DNA of 64,000 bases from Aridibacter sp965216195 (GCA_965216195.1 OZ244151.1:248001-312000), one strand, 5' to 3'. Counted from the first letter of the stretch, positions 40,849-49,650 are shown. The notes: a model not told the origin generated them from the letters alone. Program-made: numbers and translations.

Positions 40849-41144
40849 TGGGTAATTTCGACGAAAATCCATTTTCCGAACCTGTCGAAATAGAAATTTC
40901 TGACACGCTCGATTTACATTCTTTTCAGCCGAGCGAAGTAAAGCTTGTAACCCAAACCTACTTGTCCGAAGCTCGGAATAAGGGTTTTGAAACTGTAAGA
41001 ATTATTCACGGGAAAGGTATAGGCGTTCAAAGGGAAATTGTAAGAAAGGTGCTTTCGGAAAGTGAGTTTGTACTTTCCTTTAAAAGCGGCGACGAACTAT
41101 CTGGCGGAGGGATAGGAGCCACGGTCGTAAAATTCAAGAGCTAA
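40848..41144 (+). CDS. Smr-domain protein (MutS2 C-terminal type)
   Basis: A 98-aa protein consisting almost entirely of an Smr domain: LDLHSFQPSEVKLVTQTYL, ARNKGFETVRIIHGKGIGVQ and the terminal GGGIGATVVKF. The LDLHG-like and HGKGxG motifs are both present. Smr domains nick nucleic acids or bind them in repair and ribosome rescue. The GTG start overlaps the stop of the SH3b gene by one base, so translation is coupled. The histidine HGKG loop is intact. Confidence 0.9.
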   Translation: MGNFDENPFSEPVEIEISDTLDLHSFQPSEVKLVTQTYLSEARNKGFETVRIIHGKGIGVQREIVRKVLSESEFVLSFKSGDELSGGGIGATVVKFKS

Positions 41145-41145
41145 T

Positions 41146-41409
41146 TTACCTCTCTTCGATTACCTCAGCCCAAACTTCGCCGTCCTCAGTTTGCAATTCT
41201 TTGTAAGCATTTCGAATGATTTCTTCTTGTTCCTCAATGAGAATCTCCGCTTTTTGTAAACGGTCGCCAAGATCAATATTGTGACGCTCGAGCTCACGGA
41301 TCCGTTTTTTGTGTTCCTTTGACATTTGTTCTAGATAAACCATATACAAAACCTGCATTCCCGCGAGGCCGGCCAAAGACAACAATAAACATATCAACAC
41401 ATAAATCAT
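41146..41409 (-). CDS. Small membrane-anchored coiled-coil protein
   Basis: An 87-aa protein with an N-terminal transmembrane helix (MIYVLICLLLSLAGLAGMQV) and a charged coiled coil (EHKKRIRELERHNIDLGDRL, QKAEILIEEQEEIIRNAYKE). It is acidic at the end. No family is recognised. It converges with the Smr gene, ending one base after it. Confidence 0.6.
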   Translation of the reverse strand: MIYVLICLLLSLAGLAGMQVLYMVYLEQMSKEHKKRIRELERHNIDLGDRLQKAEILIEEQEEIIRNAYKELQTEDGEVWAEVIEER

Positions 41410-41535
41410 TCGTTACACTTCCGTCCGTGAATCTGAGATTTTTCGATTATACCTTGCGCCAGCTGAAGAAGAAAGAAAACCTTGAAATTAGGGGTTATTC
41501 GGTATTTACTTGATTCAACTGATAAAATAAAGTGA

Positions 41536-41979
41536 GTGAGTTATATGGATGTTAAGAATTTACAACTCGTTTATACTCTGCTTTGTGACGATGTCCGTCT
41601 TGAAATGGGTAATAAAGTATCTTTGATGGGAGTTTTTCAAAACATAATGGTTGAAAAACTCCCGGTCTCGTTAATTAAGTTTGCGGTTGTAAACCATTGG
41701 CGCGGAAAGGGAAACTACGATACAGAAGTGAGAATTTTGTCTCCGGATAAAGAGAATCTTGTAGTAACTTCGCAGCCAACGGCCGTTGACCTTTCGCCGG
41801 GTGGATTTACCGATAACGTGAGTTTTTTCGTCAACGTGGTTTTCCCGACAGCGGGAACTTATTGGGTGCAAACGCTGGCCCAGGAAGAGGTTTTGGACGA
41901 GTTTCCTCTAATCGTGACAGATACCGGGACGGTCGCCGGTGCGCATAACGCAAACGAAGTTTCGGAAACAATTAACTAA
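41536..41979 (+). CDS. DUF6941-like conserved protein
   Basis: A 147-aa (or 144-aa) protein. The start may be GTG at 41536 or the ATG at 41545 (MDVKNLQLVYTLLCDD). The sequence LLCDDVRLEMGNKVSLMGVF followed by beta strands and FVNVVFPTAGTYWVQTLAQE matches a widespread family of unknown function in which VRxExGxKxSLxGxF is conserved. The beta-sandwich-like pattern suggests a small soluble domain. It ends in a strong bidirectional terminator. Confidence 0.75.
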   Translation: MSYMDVKNLQLVYTLLCDDVRLEMGNKVSLMGVFQNIMVEKLPVSLIKFAVVNHWRGKGNYDTEVRILSPDKENLVVTSQPTAVDLSPGGFTDNVSFFVNVVFPTAGTYWVQTLAQEEVLDEFPLIVTDTGTVAGAHNANEVSETIN

Positions 41980-41997
41980 ATAGGAAATTTAAAACAA

Positions 41998-42035
41998 AAA
42001 AAGCACGGCAGAGTGATCTTGGCCGTGCTTTTTGT
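41998..42035. terminator. Bidirectional terminator
   Basis: GCACGGC and GCCGTGC form a perfect stem around a twelve-base loop, with A runs before and T runs after. It serves the converging DUF6941-like gene and the regulatory-domain protein gene. Confidence 0.85.
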
Positions 42036-42052
42036 ATCAAAACTGGAAAACG

Positions 42053-42688
42053 CTATTTCTTTTTCAGAGGTAGGTTTAGCGTAAGTGCTAAACGATATAT
42101 CGCCGGCTCCTCGACAACAATTTCTTTACTTTCTGAAACTCCCAAAGCCGAAGCGGTTATCCGTAATTTCCTTTTTCCTTCCGGAAATCGGTAAGTAAAT
42201 TGACCTGACTCACTCGAGTAAAGTGTGCCGTATCTTCGAGCGGAACGCCCCGAACGAATTTCCTCAATTCTGATTTTCGCTCCGTACACACTCTTCCCGA
42301 ATTGATTGAAAACACTACCGTTTACAATCACGAGCGTGCCCTGATCTACCGTCATAATCAAACGGTCTTTAAGGTTGTTAATCTTCCGTTTTTTGACAAG
42401 AACATTGTAAAGCACTCCGGAGCTAAACCCGGGTTTTTCAAAGACAAGGTTGTAAGTTCCCGGGGCAAGGCCGCGTATCCGAAACTCACCTCTTTTGTTA
42501 GTGACGGAAGATTTTAGATTTTTCCCATCCTTGCGCACCGTGATATTCACTCCCGAAAGTTTCTTGCCATTTACTGCGCGAACCTTACCTTTAACGCTTC
42601 CGGTTGATTTTTGAGCCAAAAGAGGTGCTGTGTTCAATAGAACGGTGAACAATATGAGGGGGATAATTTTTAGATGGTTTTTTATCAT
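42053..42688 (-). CDS. Exported protein with carboxypeptidase-regulatory-like beta-sandwich domains
   Basis: A 211-aa protein with a signal peptide (IIPLILFTVLLNTAPLLAQK). The first CarboxypepD_reg-like domain spans about 30-100 (GSVKGKVRAVNGKKLSGVNI, KRGEFRIRGLAPGTYNLVFE). A second similar domain follows (VIVNGSVFNQFGKSVYGAKI, SESGQFTYRFPEGKRKLRIT). Such domains occur at the front of TonB receptors, but here no barrel follows, so it is a free periplasmic or surface module. Its ATG overlaps the epimerase stop (TAATG), implying cotranscription with the sugar-nucleotide genes. Confidence 0.8.
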   Translation of the reverse strand: MIKNHLKIIPLILFTVLLNTAPLLAQKSTGSVKGKVRAVNGKKLSGVNITVRKDGKNLKSSVTNKRGEFRIRGLAPGTYNLVFEKPGFSSGVLYNVLVKKRKINNLKDRLIMTVDQGTLVIVNGSVFNQFGKSVYGAKIRIEEIRSGRSARRYGTLYSSESGQFTYRFPEGKRKLRITASALGVSESKEIVVEEPAIYRLALTLNLPLKKK

Positions 42689-43674
42689 TAAGCGCTCTGC
42701 GAATCGGTCTTTATCTCTTCTCGAAACTGTTCTGCTACATCATTGATGATGTCTTCAAGCGTTCGGGTTGGCTCGAAGCCGATCAATTTCTTTGCTTTAT
42801 CAATGCTCGGAACGCGCCGCTGCATATCCTCAAAACCCTCGCCATATACCTCTTCATACGACAAGTATTTTATTTCGCTTTCGCTTCCGGTCATTTCAAT
42901 CGCCTTTTCTGCTAGGCCCTTAATCGTAATTTCCTCAGGATTGCCGATATTTACAACCTGGCCATAGCATTCGGGTGTTTCGATAAGCTTGATAAGCCCT
43001 TCAACAACATCCGACACGTGACCAAAACATCTGGATTGTTCACCGTCTCCATGTACGACAAGCGGCTCGTTTTTTATTGCCGCTTTAACGAAGTTTGGTA
43101 CGACCATTCCGTACTGTCCGGTTTGGCGCGGTCCGACGGTGTTAAAAAGTCTAACGACGGAGACGGGAAGTTTGGTCTCTTTCCAGTGTGCGAGTGCCAA
43201 AAATTCATCAAGCTCTTTCGCACACGCATACGCCCAGCGGTGTTTGCTCGTCGAACCTTTTAAAATATCGTCATCTTCGCTAAATGGAACTGACGTACCT
43301 TTTCCATAAACCTCCGAAGTAGAGGGAATCAAAACGCGTTTTCGATATCGCGAACACTTTGCAAGAACGATATCCGAACCGTGGAAAATCGTTTCAATCG
43401 TTTTCACGGGCTGATCCATGATCAGTTTTACGCCGACGGCACTTGCCATATGGAAAACCTGATCCGTTTCCCTTATGAGATCCTCCATCAAACGGCTATT
43501 CAAAACCGTATCGATTACGAGTCGAAAATTTTTGTTTGCCTCAAGATGACCGACGTTTGAATATCTTCCGGTTGAAAGATCGTCTATTACGGTTACTTCA
43601 TGACCTTGCTCGATGAGTTTGTCTGCGAGGTGGCTTCCGACGAAACCTGCCCCTCCTGTTATTAATGTTTTCAT
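42688..43674 (-). CDS. NAD-dependent epimerase/dehydratase (extended SDR)
   Basis: A 328-aa sugar-nucleotide enzyme. The Rossmann motif is ITGGAGFVGSH, the catalytic pair Tyr-x3-Lys is in WAYACAKELDEF, and STSEVYG precedes it. Block NTVGPRQTGQYGMVVPNFV resembles UDP-glucuronate epimerases and decarboxylases and GDP-mannose-type SDRs. The exact substrate is uncertain. It follows the UXS-type gene on the same strand with a 42-base gap, so the two probably act on the same UDP-sugar pool for envelope polysaccharides. Confidence 0.85.
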   Translation of the reverse strand: MKTLITGGAGFVGSHLADKLIEQGHEVTVIDDLSTGRYSNVGHLEANKNFRLVIDTVLNSRLMEDLIRETDQVFHMASAVGVKLIMDQPVKTIETIFHGSDIVLAKCSRYRKRVLIPSTSEVYGKGTSVPFSEDDDILKGSTSKHRWAYACAKELDEFLALAHWKETKLPVSVVRLFNTVGPRQTGQYGMVVPNFVKAAIKNEPLVVHGDGEQSRCFGHVSDVVEGLIKLIETPECYGQVVNIGNPEEITIKGLAEKAIEMTGSESEIKYLSYEEVYGEGFEDMQRRVPSIDKAKKLIGFEPTRTLEDIINDVAEQFREEIKTDSQSA

Positions 43675-43716
43675 AATAGTTTAAGCCTGGGGGAAGTCTA
43701 TTTATCGATTATTGTC

Positions 43717-44655
43717 CTATTTGCTGACTACTGTTGCAAAGTAATCTGCCGTTTTTTTGAGTCCTTCCGAAAGGGGGATCGTCGGCGACCAATCAAGCAG
43801 GTTCCTGGCCCGTTCGATGTTTGGCTGACGTTGTTTCGGATCATCTTCGGGTAGAGGTAGTCGCTTTATTTGTATTTCCTTTCCGGTTACCTTCGCAACT
43901 TCTTCTGCGAGTTCATTCATTGTAAATTCACCGGGGTTTCCAAGGTTGACGGGCAAGTGGGCGTCGTCTGCCTCTGTGTTCATCAGAAGAATGATTCCTT
44001 CGACCAGATCGTCGACATAGCAAAAAGAGCGGGTCTGCTCTCCTGTTCCATAGACGGTTAAATCTTCACCTTTTAACGCCTGAACTACAAAGTTTGAAAC
44101 CACGCGGCCGTCGTTTGGATGCATACGCGGGCCATATGTATTAAAAATCCTCACGATGCGCGTATCGACGTTATTTTGGCGGTGGTAATCCATAAAGAGG
44201 GTCTCCGCCACTCGCTTTCCTTCGTCGTAGCAGCTTCGCAAACCGATTGGATTTACGTTGCCCCAATAATCTTCCGTTTGCGGATGAATTTCAGGATCGC
44301 CGTAAACCTCAGACGTCGAAGCCTGCAAAATTCGGGCGTTTACGCGCTTAGCCATTCCAAGCATATTAACGGCGCCCATCACGCTCGTTTTTACGGTTTT
44401 TACGGGATTATACTGGTAATGAATTGGCGATGCAGGGCACGCGAAATTGTAAATCTGATCGACTTCCAAAAAGATCGGCAGTGTAATATCGTGCCTTATC
44501 AGCTCAAAACGATAATTATCGAGCAGGTGAGCGACATTTTCCTTGCTGCCGGTAAAATAATTGTCCAGGCAAACGACATCGTGGCCTTCATCCAAAAGCC
44601 TTTCACATAGATGCGAGCCGATAAAGCCCGCTCCTCCGGTAACTAAGATTCTCAT
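43717..44655 (-). CDS. UDP-glucuronate decarboxylase (UDP-xylose synthase)
   Basis: A 312-aa extended SDR that converts UDP-glucuronate to UDP-xylose. It shows VTGGAGFIGSHLCERLL, the UXS hallmark FACPASPIHYQYNPVKTVKT, STSEVYGDPEIHPQ, the catalytic CYDEGKRVAE (Tyr and Lys) and FNTYGPRMHPNDGRVVSNFV. The ACPASP and CYDEGKR blocks are specific for UXS. It heads a three-gene unit with a second SDR and the regulatory-domain protein. No glycosyltransferases for polysaccharide assembly are adjacent. Confidence 0.93.
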   Translation of the reverse strand: MRILVTGGAGFIGSHLCERLLDEGHDVVCLDNYFTGSKENVAHLLDNYRFELIRHDITLPIFLEVDQIYNFACPASPIHYQYNPVKTVKTSVMGAVNMLGMAKRVNARILQASTSEVYGDPEIHPQTEDYWGNVNPIGLRSCYDEGKRVAETLFMDYHRQNNVDTRIVRIFNTYGPRMHPNDGRVVSNFVVQALKGEDLTVYGTGEQTRSFCYVDDLVEGIILLMNTEADDAHLPVNLGNPGEFTMNELAEEVAKVTGKEIQIKRLPLPEDDPKQRQPNIERARNLLDWSPTIPLSEGLKKTADYFATVVSK

Positions 44656-44663
44656 AATTCATC

Positions 44664-44736
44664 GTGTCAGTAGCCCAACGGTCAAGGAGTGGCTCAAGCC
44701 GTTTAAGCCGCTCCCTCACGGTCGGGCTACTGACAC
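44664..44736 (+). repeat. Long near-perfect hairpin element
   Basis: GTGTCAGTAGCCCAACGGTC and GGTCGGGCTACTGACAC-type arms pair over about 28 bases with few mismatches. The loop region GGCTCAAGCCGTTTAAGCC is again palindromic. It fills the gap between the S9 peptidase and UDP-xylose synthase genes and may double as a terminator, though it lacks a T run. It resembles the repeat elements at 12 kb in phrase content. Confidence 0.75.
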
Positions 44737-44745
44737 CATCATCCA

Positions 44746-47037
44746 TTATTTAAGTTCTTCCTCAAACAGTTCCAAAATCCTTTCGTATTCATCTTCCCAA
44801 CTCGTAGCGCGCTGAAAACCATGCCGTTCGGCCGGATACAGCATTAAATCAAAGTATTCGGTTTTATCCAAACGGATTAATTTTTCAACGAGTTGAATCG
44901 AATCCTGCGCGTGAACATTGTCGTCTAAAAGTCCGTGAAGAATCAAAAGCGGCTTGCGCAATTGAGCCGCGTAGGAAATTGGCGATGAGCGTTTGTAGGC
45001 CTCAGGATTTTTCTTTGGATCGCCAAGTCTTTGCGAGGTGTAAAAAGGATTCGCCGCGTAATAATTTTTCCAGTCCATCACCGGACGAAGCGCAGCTGCA
45101 GCAGCAACTCTTTCCGGGGCACGCATCACGAGCATTGCGGCCATAAATCCGCCGTAGCTTCCACCATAAACGCCGATACGCTTTTGATCGATATTGTATT
45201 CCTTGACCATAAAGTCAATACCGTCAATATGATCCGTGTAGTCCTTACCGCCTAAGAAATTATAAACATCCGTTCGCCAGTCTCGTCCGTAACCTGCCGA
45301 ACCGCGATAGTCTATGTCTAAAACCACGTACCCTTTTTGGGTCAAAAGTTGGTTAAACATAAACTCGCGGTAATAATTGTTCCAGCCGTTTATTACGTTC
45401 TGCAAATAACCGGCACCGTGAACAAAAATCACCATCGGATACTTTTTTGATTTATCAAAATTAGCAGGGAAATAGATCTTTGCGGGAACTTTTTTGCCGT
45501 CCCGGGCTGAGAAAGAAGTGAATTTTGGGGCGTTCCATTTTCGCTTGAGGAAGGATTCGGGTGTAGTGTTTGTGATCCCGCGTCGGACACTCACGGAAAA
45601 ATGAGTGGAAGTATTCTGCTCAACAGTCATGGCATATATTTCAGCGGGTTTGTTCCACTCCGAGTAACGAAATACCAATTTGTTGTTTCTTAGCTGAAGA
45701 TTGGTTTTGATGCCCCTTAGCTTGTCACTGAAGACTGATGTAGCATTTCTCTCTCTCCCTAACTGAGTTCTGAAGAGGGCTCTACCCGAGGTATCGCCAG
45801 CGGTCGACAAGTAGAAGATCTCTCTTCCTTCATTAGTCCATTTCGCCCAGCCAATTTCCCAGTTTCCTTTCGTTAGTTGTTTTTTTGATATTGGCGCGTA
45901 ATGAAGCTCTTTACTTTCATTTCCTAAATCGGTTTCTGGATTCAGTTCATTTTCTAATGATGCCAAATATAGATGATTATATCTGGTTTCTTTTTCTGAA
46001 CTGAAAAAGAATAATCCTTCATTTGTCGGGTGCGGTTCTACTATCCGTGAAATTCTTCCGATCCATTTTCGATCCTCTTCTTCGTGGGCTAAAAATGTCA
46101 GCGATTTCCCAAAATCGAGATTGTTGACAAGAAAAATCTGTCGCCTTTTATGCGTCTTATCGATTCGATCAACAATTAAAGTTTTGTTGTCGGCAAGCCA
46201 CTCCAAGCCTGCAATATAAGCTTCGCCTTCTTGTTTTGGGAGAAATATTTCGACCGCTTTTTCATAGCTTCCATCAGTTTTTGCTGCATAAACTTTCTGT
46301 TTTGACCATCCCCGTCGAACCGTTGGAGCTGCGGTGTAATACGGCAAATAATTCGGCACATAAAGCGGGCGGCGTTTTGAGCCATCAGAAGCTGTGTAGG
46401 CAATCATTTCGCCGTCCTTGCTGGGTGTAGCGCCGAATATGGAAACGCTTCGCTTTGAGTTTGCTTCACTTGAGATTTGAATGAGCGTTCCGTCTTTGGT
46501 GTTTATCGAGAAGAGGTTTCCGCTTTGTTGATACAGGATTCGATCGTTGTCGAGGAACTGCGCAGAGAACTCAGAAGTCTGAGTTTTGGTAATGCGTTTT
46601 GGTTTTGTCTCGCCCAATTTCAAAATGTATATATCACCATTTTGCGTAAACAAAATTTTCGAGGAATCCGGCGACCAACGCAGATTTCCAATTTGATTGC
46701 GGCGCGATTTTACAAAGTCATCGTTAATCACAACTCCGTATTCGAGCTGGTCAGTCTTTTTCTTTTCGTCTTTTTTAGTAAGCAAATCCTTCGGTGAAAG
46801 TAGTTTTTTCGAATCGCCGCCCGAAGTTGAAACGAGATAAAGATCACGCGGATTTTTGCCCTCGGCATTCCATAGGTAAACAACCCATTTACCGTCCGGC
46901 GAAAGACGTTCTCCCGAAACCCGCATCCCCGCAATAGACGGCTCTTTCATTATTTCTTTTACCGTCAGAGGCTGCGCGGAAAGGAGAAAGGAAAAAGCTA
47001 AAAGTAAAAAGTAAAAAGGAAAAATCTTGTGTTTCAT
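44746..47037 (-). CDS. S9 family prolyl-oligopeptidase-type serine peptidase
   Basis: A 763-aa exported peptidase. A signal peptide (FPFYFLLLAFSFLLSAQP) is followed by a beta-propeller with PD40-like repeats (SPDGKWVVYLWNAEGKNPRD, LRWSPDSSKILFT). The C-terminal alpha/beta hydrolase has the nucleophile serine in GVYGGSYGGFMAAM, aspartate in LHGLLDDNVH and histidine in AERHGFQRATSW. These are typical of acylaminoacyl and dipeptidyl peptidases (DPP4-like). The chosen ATG at 47035-47037 follows the stop of the upstream nucleotidyltransferase gene; an ATG six codons earlier overlaps that gene. Confidence 0.92.
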   Translation of the reverse strand: MKHKIFPFYFLLLAFSFLLSAQPLTVKEIMKEPSIAGMRVSGERLSPDGKWVVYLWNAEGKNPRDLYLVSTSGGDSKKLLSPKDLLTKKDEKKKTDQLEYGVVINDDFVKSRRNQIGNLRWSPDSSKILFTQNGDIYILKLGETKPKRITKTQTSEFSAQFLDNDRILYQQSGNLFSINTKDGTLIQISSEANSKRSVSIFGATPSKDGEMIAYTASDGSKRRPLYVPNYLPYYTAAPTVRRGWSKQKVYAAKTDGSYEKAVEIFLPKQEGEAYIAGLEWLADNKTLIVDRIDKTHKRRQIFLVNNLDFGKSLTFLAHEEEDRKWIGRISRIVEPHPTNEGLFFFSSEKETRYNHLYLASLENELNPETDLGNESKELHYAPISKKQLTKGNWEIGWAKWTNEGREIFYLSTAGDTSGRALFRTQLGRERNATSVFSDKLRGIKTNLQLRNNKLVFRYSEWNKPAEIYAMTVEQNTSTHFSVSVRRGITNTTPESFLKRKWNAPKFTSFSARDGKKVPAKIYFPANFDKSKKYPMVIFVHGAGYLQNVINGWNNYYREFMFNQLLTQKGYVVLDIDYRGSAGYGRDWRTDVYNFLGGKDYTDHIDGIDFMVKEYNIDQKRIGVYGGSYGGFMAAMLVMRAPERVAAAAALRPVMDWKNYYAANPFYTSQRLGDPKKNPEAYKRSSPISYAAQLRKPLLILHGLLDDNVHAQDSIQLVEKLIRLDKTEYFDLMLYPAERHGFQRATSWEDEYERILELFEEELK

Positions 47038-47041
47038 AAAT

Positions 47042-47530
47042 CTATTCTTCGTCATCGCTTAAGGCTTCTTTTAGGGCTTCGAGCTCGGGTAAAACCAACA
47101 AATCCTTTGTTCGTCCGGCTGCACGCTTGGTTTTAATTAAGCCTTCTATCGATAGGATCTTTACATCAGCCCCATATAGATGAAAAACTTCCGAGTGGGC
47201 AAGAACCGCCTTAAAATCGCCTATGCCGTCAACCTCCGCAAGCATGTCGATATCGCCTATGCTAGTTTCAAAAGTGAAATTCGTTGACTTTTTAAGAGTC
47301 GGTTTATCAAAAATAAAAGGTAGGTCAGAAGGGAAATCCCGTGGACGCGGCTTATAAGGAGATAGCGCGTTAACAATACGCTCCAGATTTTTGTCATCGC
47401 GCGAATAACAGAAATCAAAGTCGTAGGTCACGTAACCAGATGAGTGCGTCTTTAAAGCAACTCCTCCAATGATTACATAATCGACTTTCGAAGAGGAAAG
47501 AGCCACTATTGTTTCCTCAATTTTAACCAT
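47042..47530 (-). CDS. Nucleotidyltransferase, AbiEii / DUF6036-like
   Basis: A 162-aa protein starting MVKIEETIVALSSSKVDYVI at ATG 47528-47530. The nucleotidyltransferase core is IIGGVALKTHSSGYVTYDFD with the GG and the D-x-D pair (TYDFDFCYS). The C-terminal IEGLIKTKRAAGRTKDLLVL corresponds to the same region in the decayed gene at 9.2 kb. The start overlaps the upstream small gene by eight bases (ATGGTTAA). The protein could be the active half of a two-gene toxin-antitoxin-like pair or a housekeeping nucleotide transferase; no direct evidence separates these. Confidence 0.8.
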   Translation of the reverse strand: MVKIEETIVALSSSKVDYVIIGGVALKTHSSGYVTYDFDFCYSRDDKNLERIVNALSPYKPRPRDFPSDLPFIFDKPTLKKSTNFTFETSIGDIDMLAEVDGIGDFKAVLAHSEVFHLYGADVKILSIEGLIKTKRAAGRTKDLLVLPELEALKEALSDDEE

Positions 47531-47738
47531 GTGTAACAGATTTCTCCTTCGATAATTTAACTTGTTTTGAAAATTCTTCGAAAGATTCCATTGCGGTCTG
47601 GAGTTCATCCAATCTTTCCTCAGGCGTTAAACGAAGCTGTCGCACCAGCAAAGTAAGATCAATTCCAAAATCCTTTGCCGCCGCAATCTTGCTTCCCGGT
47701 TTGGGATTCAGAAGCTTTTCTTCGGGCGTGCGTTTCAT
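47523..47738 (-). CDS. Small partner protein of the nucleotidyltransferase
   Basis: A 71-aa helical protein (MKRTPEEKLLNPKPGSKIAA, then LTPEERLDELQTAMESFEEF). GGAGG precedes the ATG. Its start overlaps the HAD phosphatase stop by four bases (ATGA) and its end overlaps the nucleotidyltransferase start, so the three genes form a tight chain. The LTPEERL..L motif recurs in many partner proteins of MNT-domain enzymes. An antitoxin role is possible but unproven. Confidence 0.7.
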   Translation of the reverse strand: MKRTPEEKLLNPKPGSKIAAAKDFGIDLTLLVRQLRLTPEERLDELQTAMESFEEFSKQVKLSKEKSVTHG

Positions 47739-48553
47739 CTGTAATCCTCCAGGACTTCCAATCGTTTTGCTTTTTTCTGTGTGTCATTAAGCCGCCCGCC
47801 GTAGACTGCGCTTTCCCAGGCTCCGTACATAACGTTTGGAACAACGATAAACTTTGTTCCCCACATCCGCCGCGCCTTTTCAACCTCAGCAAACCTATCC
47901 GCCACAGATTTACCTTCAAACGCAACCGATAGATCGTTCAGACTATCCCCGATCAGCATCACAATTCTGTGAGTTTCAGCAACCTTTTGCCGCCGGGGCT
48001 CCTTGCTGCCGCTGTCGGTTATAAGCATTACATGCTCTTCCTTTGCATCCGGGAAACCGTATTGATTCAACGCATCGACCGTCACTTTTTTGAATGAATT
48101 CGGAACGTTCGAAACATAAAAGATATCGACCTTTTTTCTTTTTGCATACTTCAGAAAATCCACTGCGCCCGGAACAAGTTTCGACTTGCCTGATTTCTTC
48201 CATTCGAAAAAAGAACGGATGTTAAAAGGTGCGCGGTTTTTGATCAGTTTTGCAAAATACGGAGAGTTGTCCAATACCGTTTCATCGGCATCGATGACTA
48301 TCGCTCTTGGTTTTTTACGCTCCTTTTTGGGGAGCTTCTTCCGCAGTTTTTTATCCATATCAAGACGCATCTGTGCTAAATTAAAAGCCTGATACGTCAA
48401 TGCGCGATATTCTGCCGCTTTTTGATGAAAGATAACGGCACCGACCTGGTACTCGTTTTCGACAGCCGGTTTGTCTGTTTGTGCCGTCAGCTTTAGCGAC
48501 AAGAGCACGGCGAAAATTATCGAAGTCGAAATCAAACGGATCATGTTGTGCAT
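47735..48553 (-). CDS. Exported HAD acid phosphatase, e(P4)/class B-like
   Basis: A 272-aa protein. The N-terminal signal (LISTSIIFAVLLSLKLTAQT) has no lipobox cysteine, unlike lipoprotein e(P4). HAD motif I is AIVIDADETVLDNSPYF (nucleophile Asp and Asp+2), motif II IFYVSNVPNSF, and motif III/IV LLIGDSLNDLSVAFEG-like (MLIGDSLNDL). The core EYRALTYQAFNLAQMRLD matches e(P4)-type 5'-nucleotidases, which release phosphate from NMN and other nucleotides in the periplasm. It overlaps the next gene by four bases. Confidence 0.88.
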   Translation of the reverse strand: MHNMIRLISTSIIFAVLLSLKLTAQTDKPAVENEYQVGAVIFHQKAAEYRALTYQAFNLAQMRLDMDKKLRKKLPKKERKKPRAIVIDADETVLDNSPYFAKLIKNRAPFNIRSFFEWKKSGKSKLVPGAVDFLKYAKRKKVDIFYVSNVPNSFKKVTVDALNQYGFPDAKEEHVMLITDSGSKEPRRQKVAETHRIVMLIGDSLNDLSVAFEGKSVADRFAEVEKARRMWGTKFIVVPNVMYGAWESAVYGGRLNDTQKKAKRLEVLEDYR

Positions 48554-48595
48554 AATTAAATAGTTTTTCGAGATTTTATCGATTATAGACTGAAA

Positions 48596-48790
48596 ATGCC
48601 GAAAAAGCCGAAAGATGAGGAAGCGATTGTGAAACCTGTTCCCTCAAAACCGATCGGAGACGCCGAAACGGAAGAAGCAGTTCCGGACAAGGACGGAGCG
48701 GGAACCTATTATTATGACGACGCCTACGGGTACGAGGATTACGTTGAAGATGACGAAGCTATTGAGTCTGACGACACCGGCAAAAAATAG
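48596..48790 (+). CDS. Small acidic protein, probably disordered
   Basis: A 64-aa frame (MPKKPKDEEAIVKPVPSKPI) that turns strongly acidic and tyrosine-rich (GTYYYDDAYGYEDYVEDDEA). There is no hydrophobic segment and no family. The upstream ribosome binding site is weak. The composition would be expected for a disordered tail or a calcium-binding stretch; its coding status is moderately uncertain. Confidence 0.45.
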   Translation: MPKKPKDEEAIVKPVPSKPIGDAETEEAVPDKDGAGTYYYDDAYGYEDYVEDDEAIESDDTGKK

Positions 48791-48846
48791 AATGTAAGGC
48801 GTCTTTATATAGTCTCCCTAGGACAAATGAATAACAGGAGAAAATA

Positions 48847-49650
48847 ATGGATAACCAGTTCTGTAAGAAATGCGGGCAGGCGAATTTACCAAATACTTCT
48901 TTTTGTTCGAAGTGTGGCGCTGATCTCGACGCAGCTAAGGTGAGAAGCGGAAGTAGCTCAAGCGCCGAGGCGGAACCCGCTAAGAAAAGTAAACTACCAT
49001 GGATACTTGGTGGGCTTGCCGCGCTCTTAATACTTGGGATCGGCGTTGTTTTGTTAGCCGGAGTCGGACTCTATTTTTACACCCAAAGTTCTAATGAAAC
49101 GGTGACGGAGCGCAAAGTTGATAAACCCGAAGCCGATAAGCCCGAAATTACCGCTGATCCTGATGGCGAAAAAACGGATTCGGATAATCCGCTTGGCGAC
49201 GTTCCTTTTCCCTCTGGCAAAGATGTAGATTTTGGCGAGGAAACCGCGACGGGAATAAGCGATGAGAGTCTGGTAGATTTCTTCCGAACGAAGAAGTCCA
49301 AAGTTGGAAGATTTCGCCTGGTGAACGTAAAAACTACCGCAGATCGCAGCATATTCCCAAACCGTCTGGCGGGAATTCAGGCCGAATATAAGGCTGGCTC
49401 GAAGCGTATTATTCATCGCGCGGCAATGTATAAATCGACAGGCGCAGCGAGCGAAGACATCGCATCCTACAAACAGAATATAAAAAAAGCCGGCGCGCGG
49501 TTTCGTATGAATAAGAAAAGCCAAGCGATATTTAGCCTTGAAGGAATTACGTATCTTGCTTTTTACAATGCGCAAGGAGGTTTGCACGAAATATCCGCGA
49601 GAAATCCGAAAGACATTCTCCGTTATTACAATAGCTATTTTACTCGGTGA
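48847..49650 (+). CDS. Zinc-ribbon membrane protein
   Basis: A 267-aa protein. The N-terminus MDNQFCKKCGQANLPNTSFC completes a zinc ribbon with SKCGADL (two CxxC pairs at residues 6-25). A Ser/Glu-rich linker leads to a transmembrane helix near residue 60 (ILGGLAALLILGIGVVLLAG). The external part begins with an acidic linker and a C-terminal alpha/beta region (GTYLAFYNAQGG-like ends) without a known domain. ACAGGAGAAAATA precedes the ATG. A zinc ribbon facing the cytoplasm with a secreted domain is a frequent design in Acidobacteria; the role is unknown. Confidence 0.8.
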   Translation: MDNQFCKKCGQANLPNTSFCSKCGADLDAAKVRSGSSSSAEAEPAKKSKLPWILGGLAALLILGIGVVLLAGVGLYFYTQSSNETVTERKVDKPEADKPEITADPDGEKTDSDNPLGDVPFPSGKDVDFGEETATGISDESLVDFFRTKKSKVGRFRLVNVKTTADRSIFPNRLAGIQAEYKAGSKRIIHRAAMYKSTGAASEDIASYKQNIKKAGARFRMNKKSQAIFSLEGITYLAFYNAQGGLHEISARNPKDILRYYNSYFTR

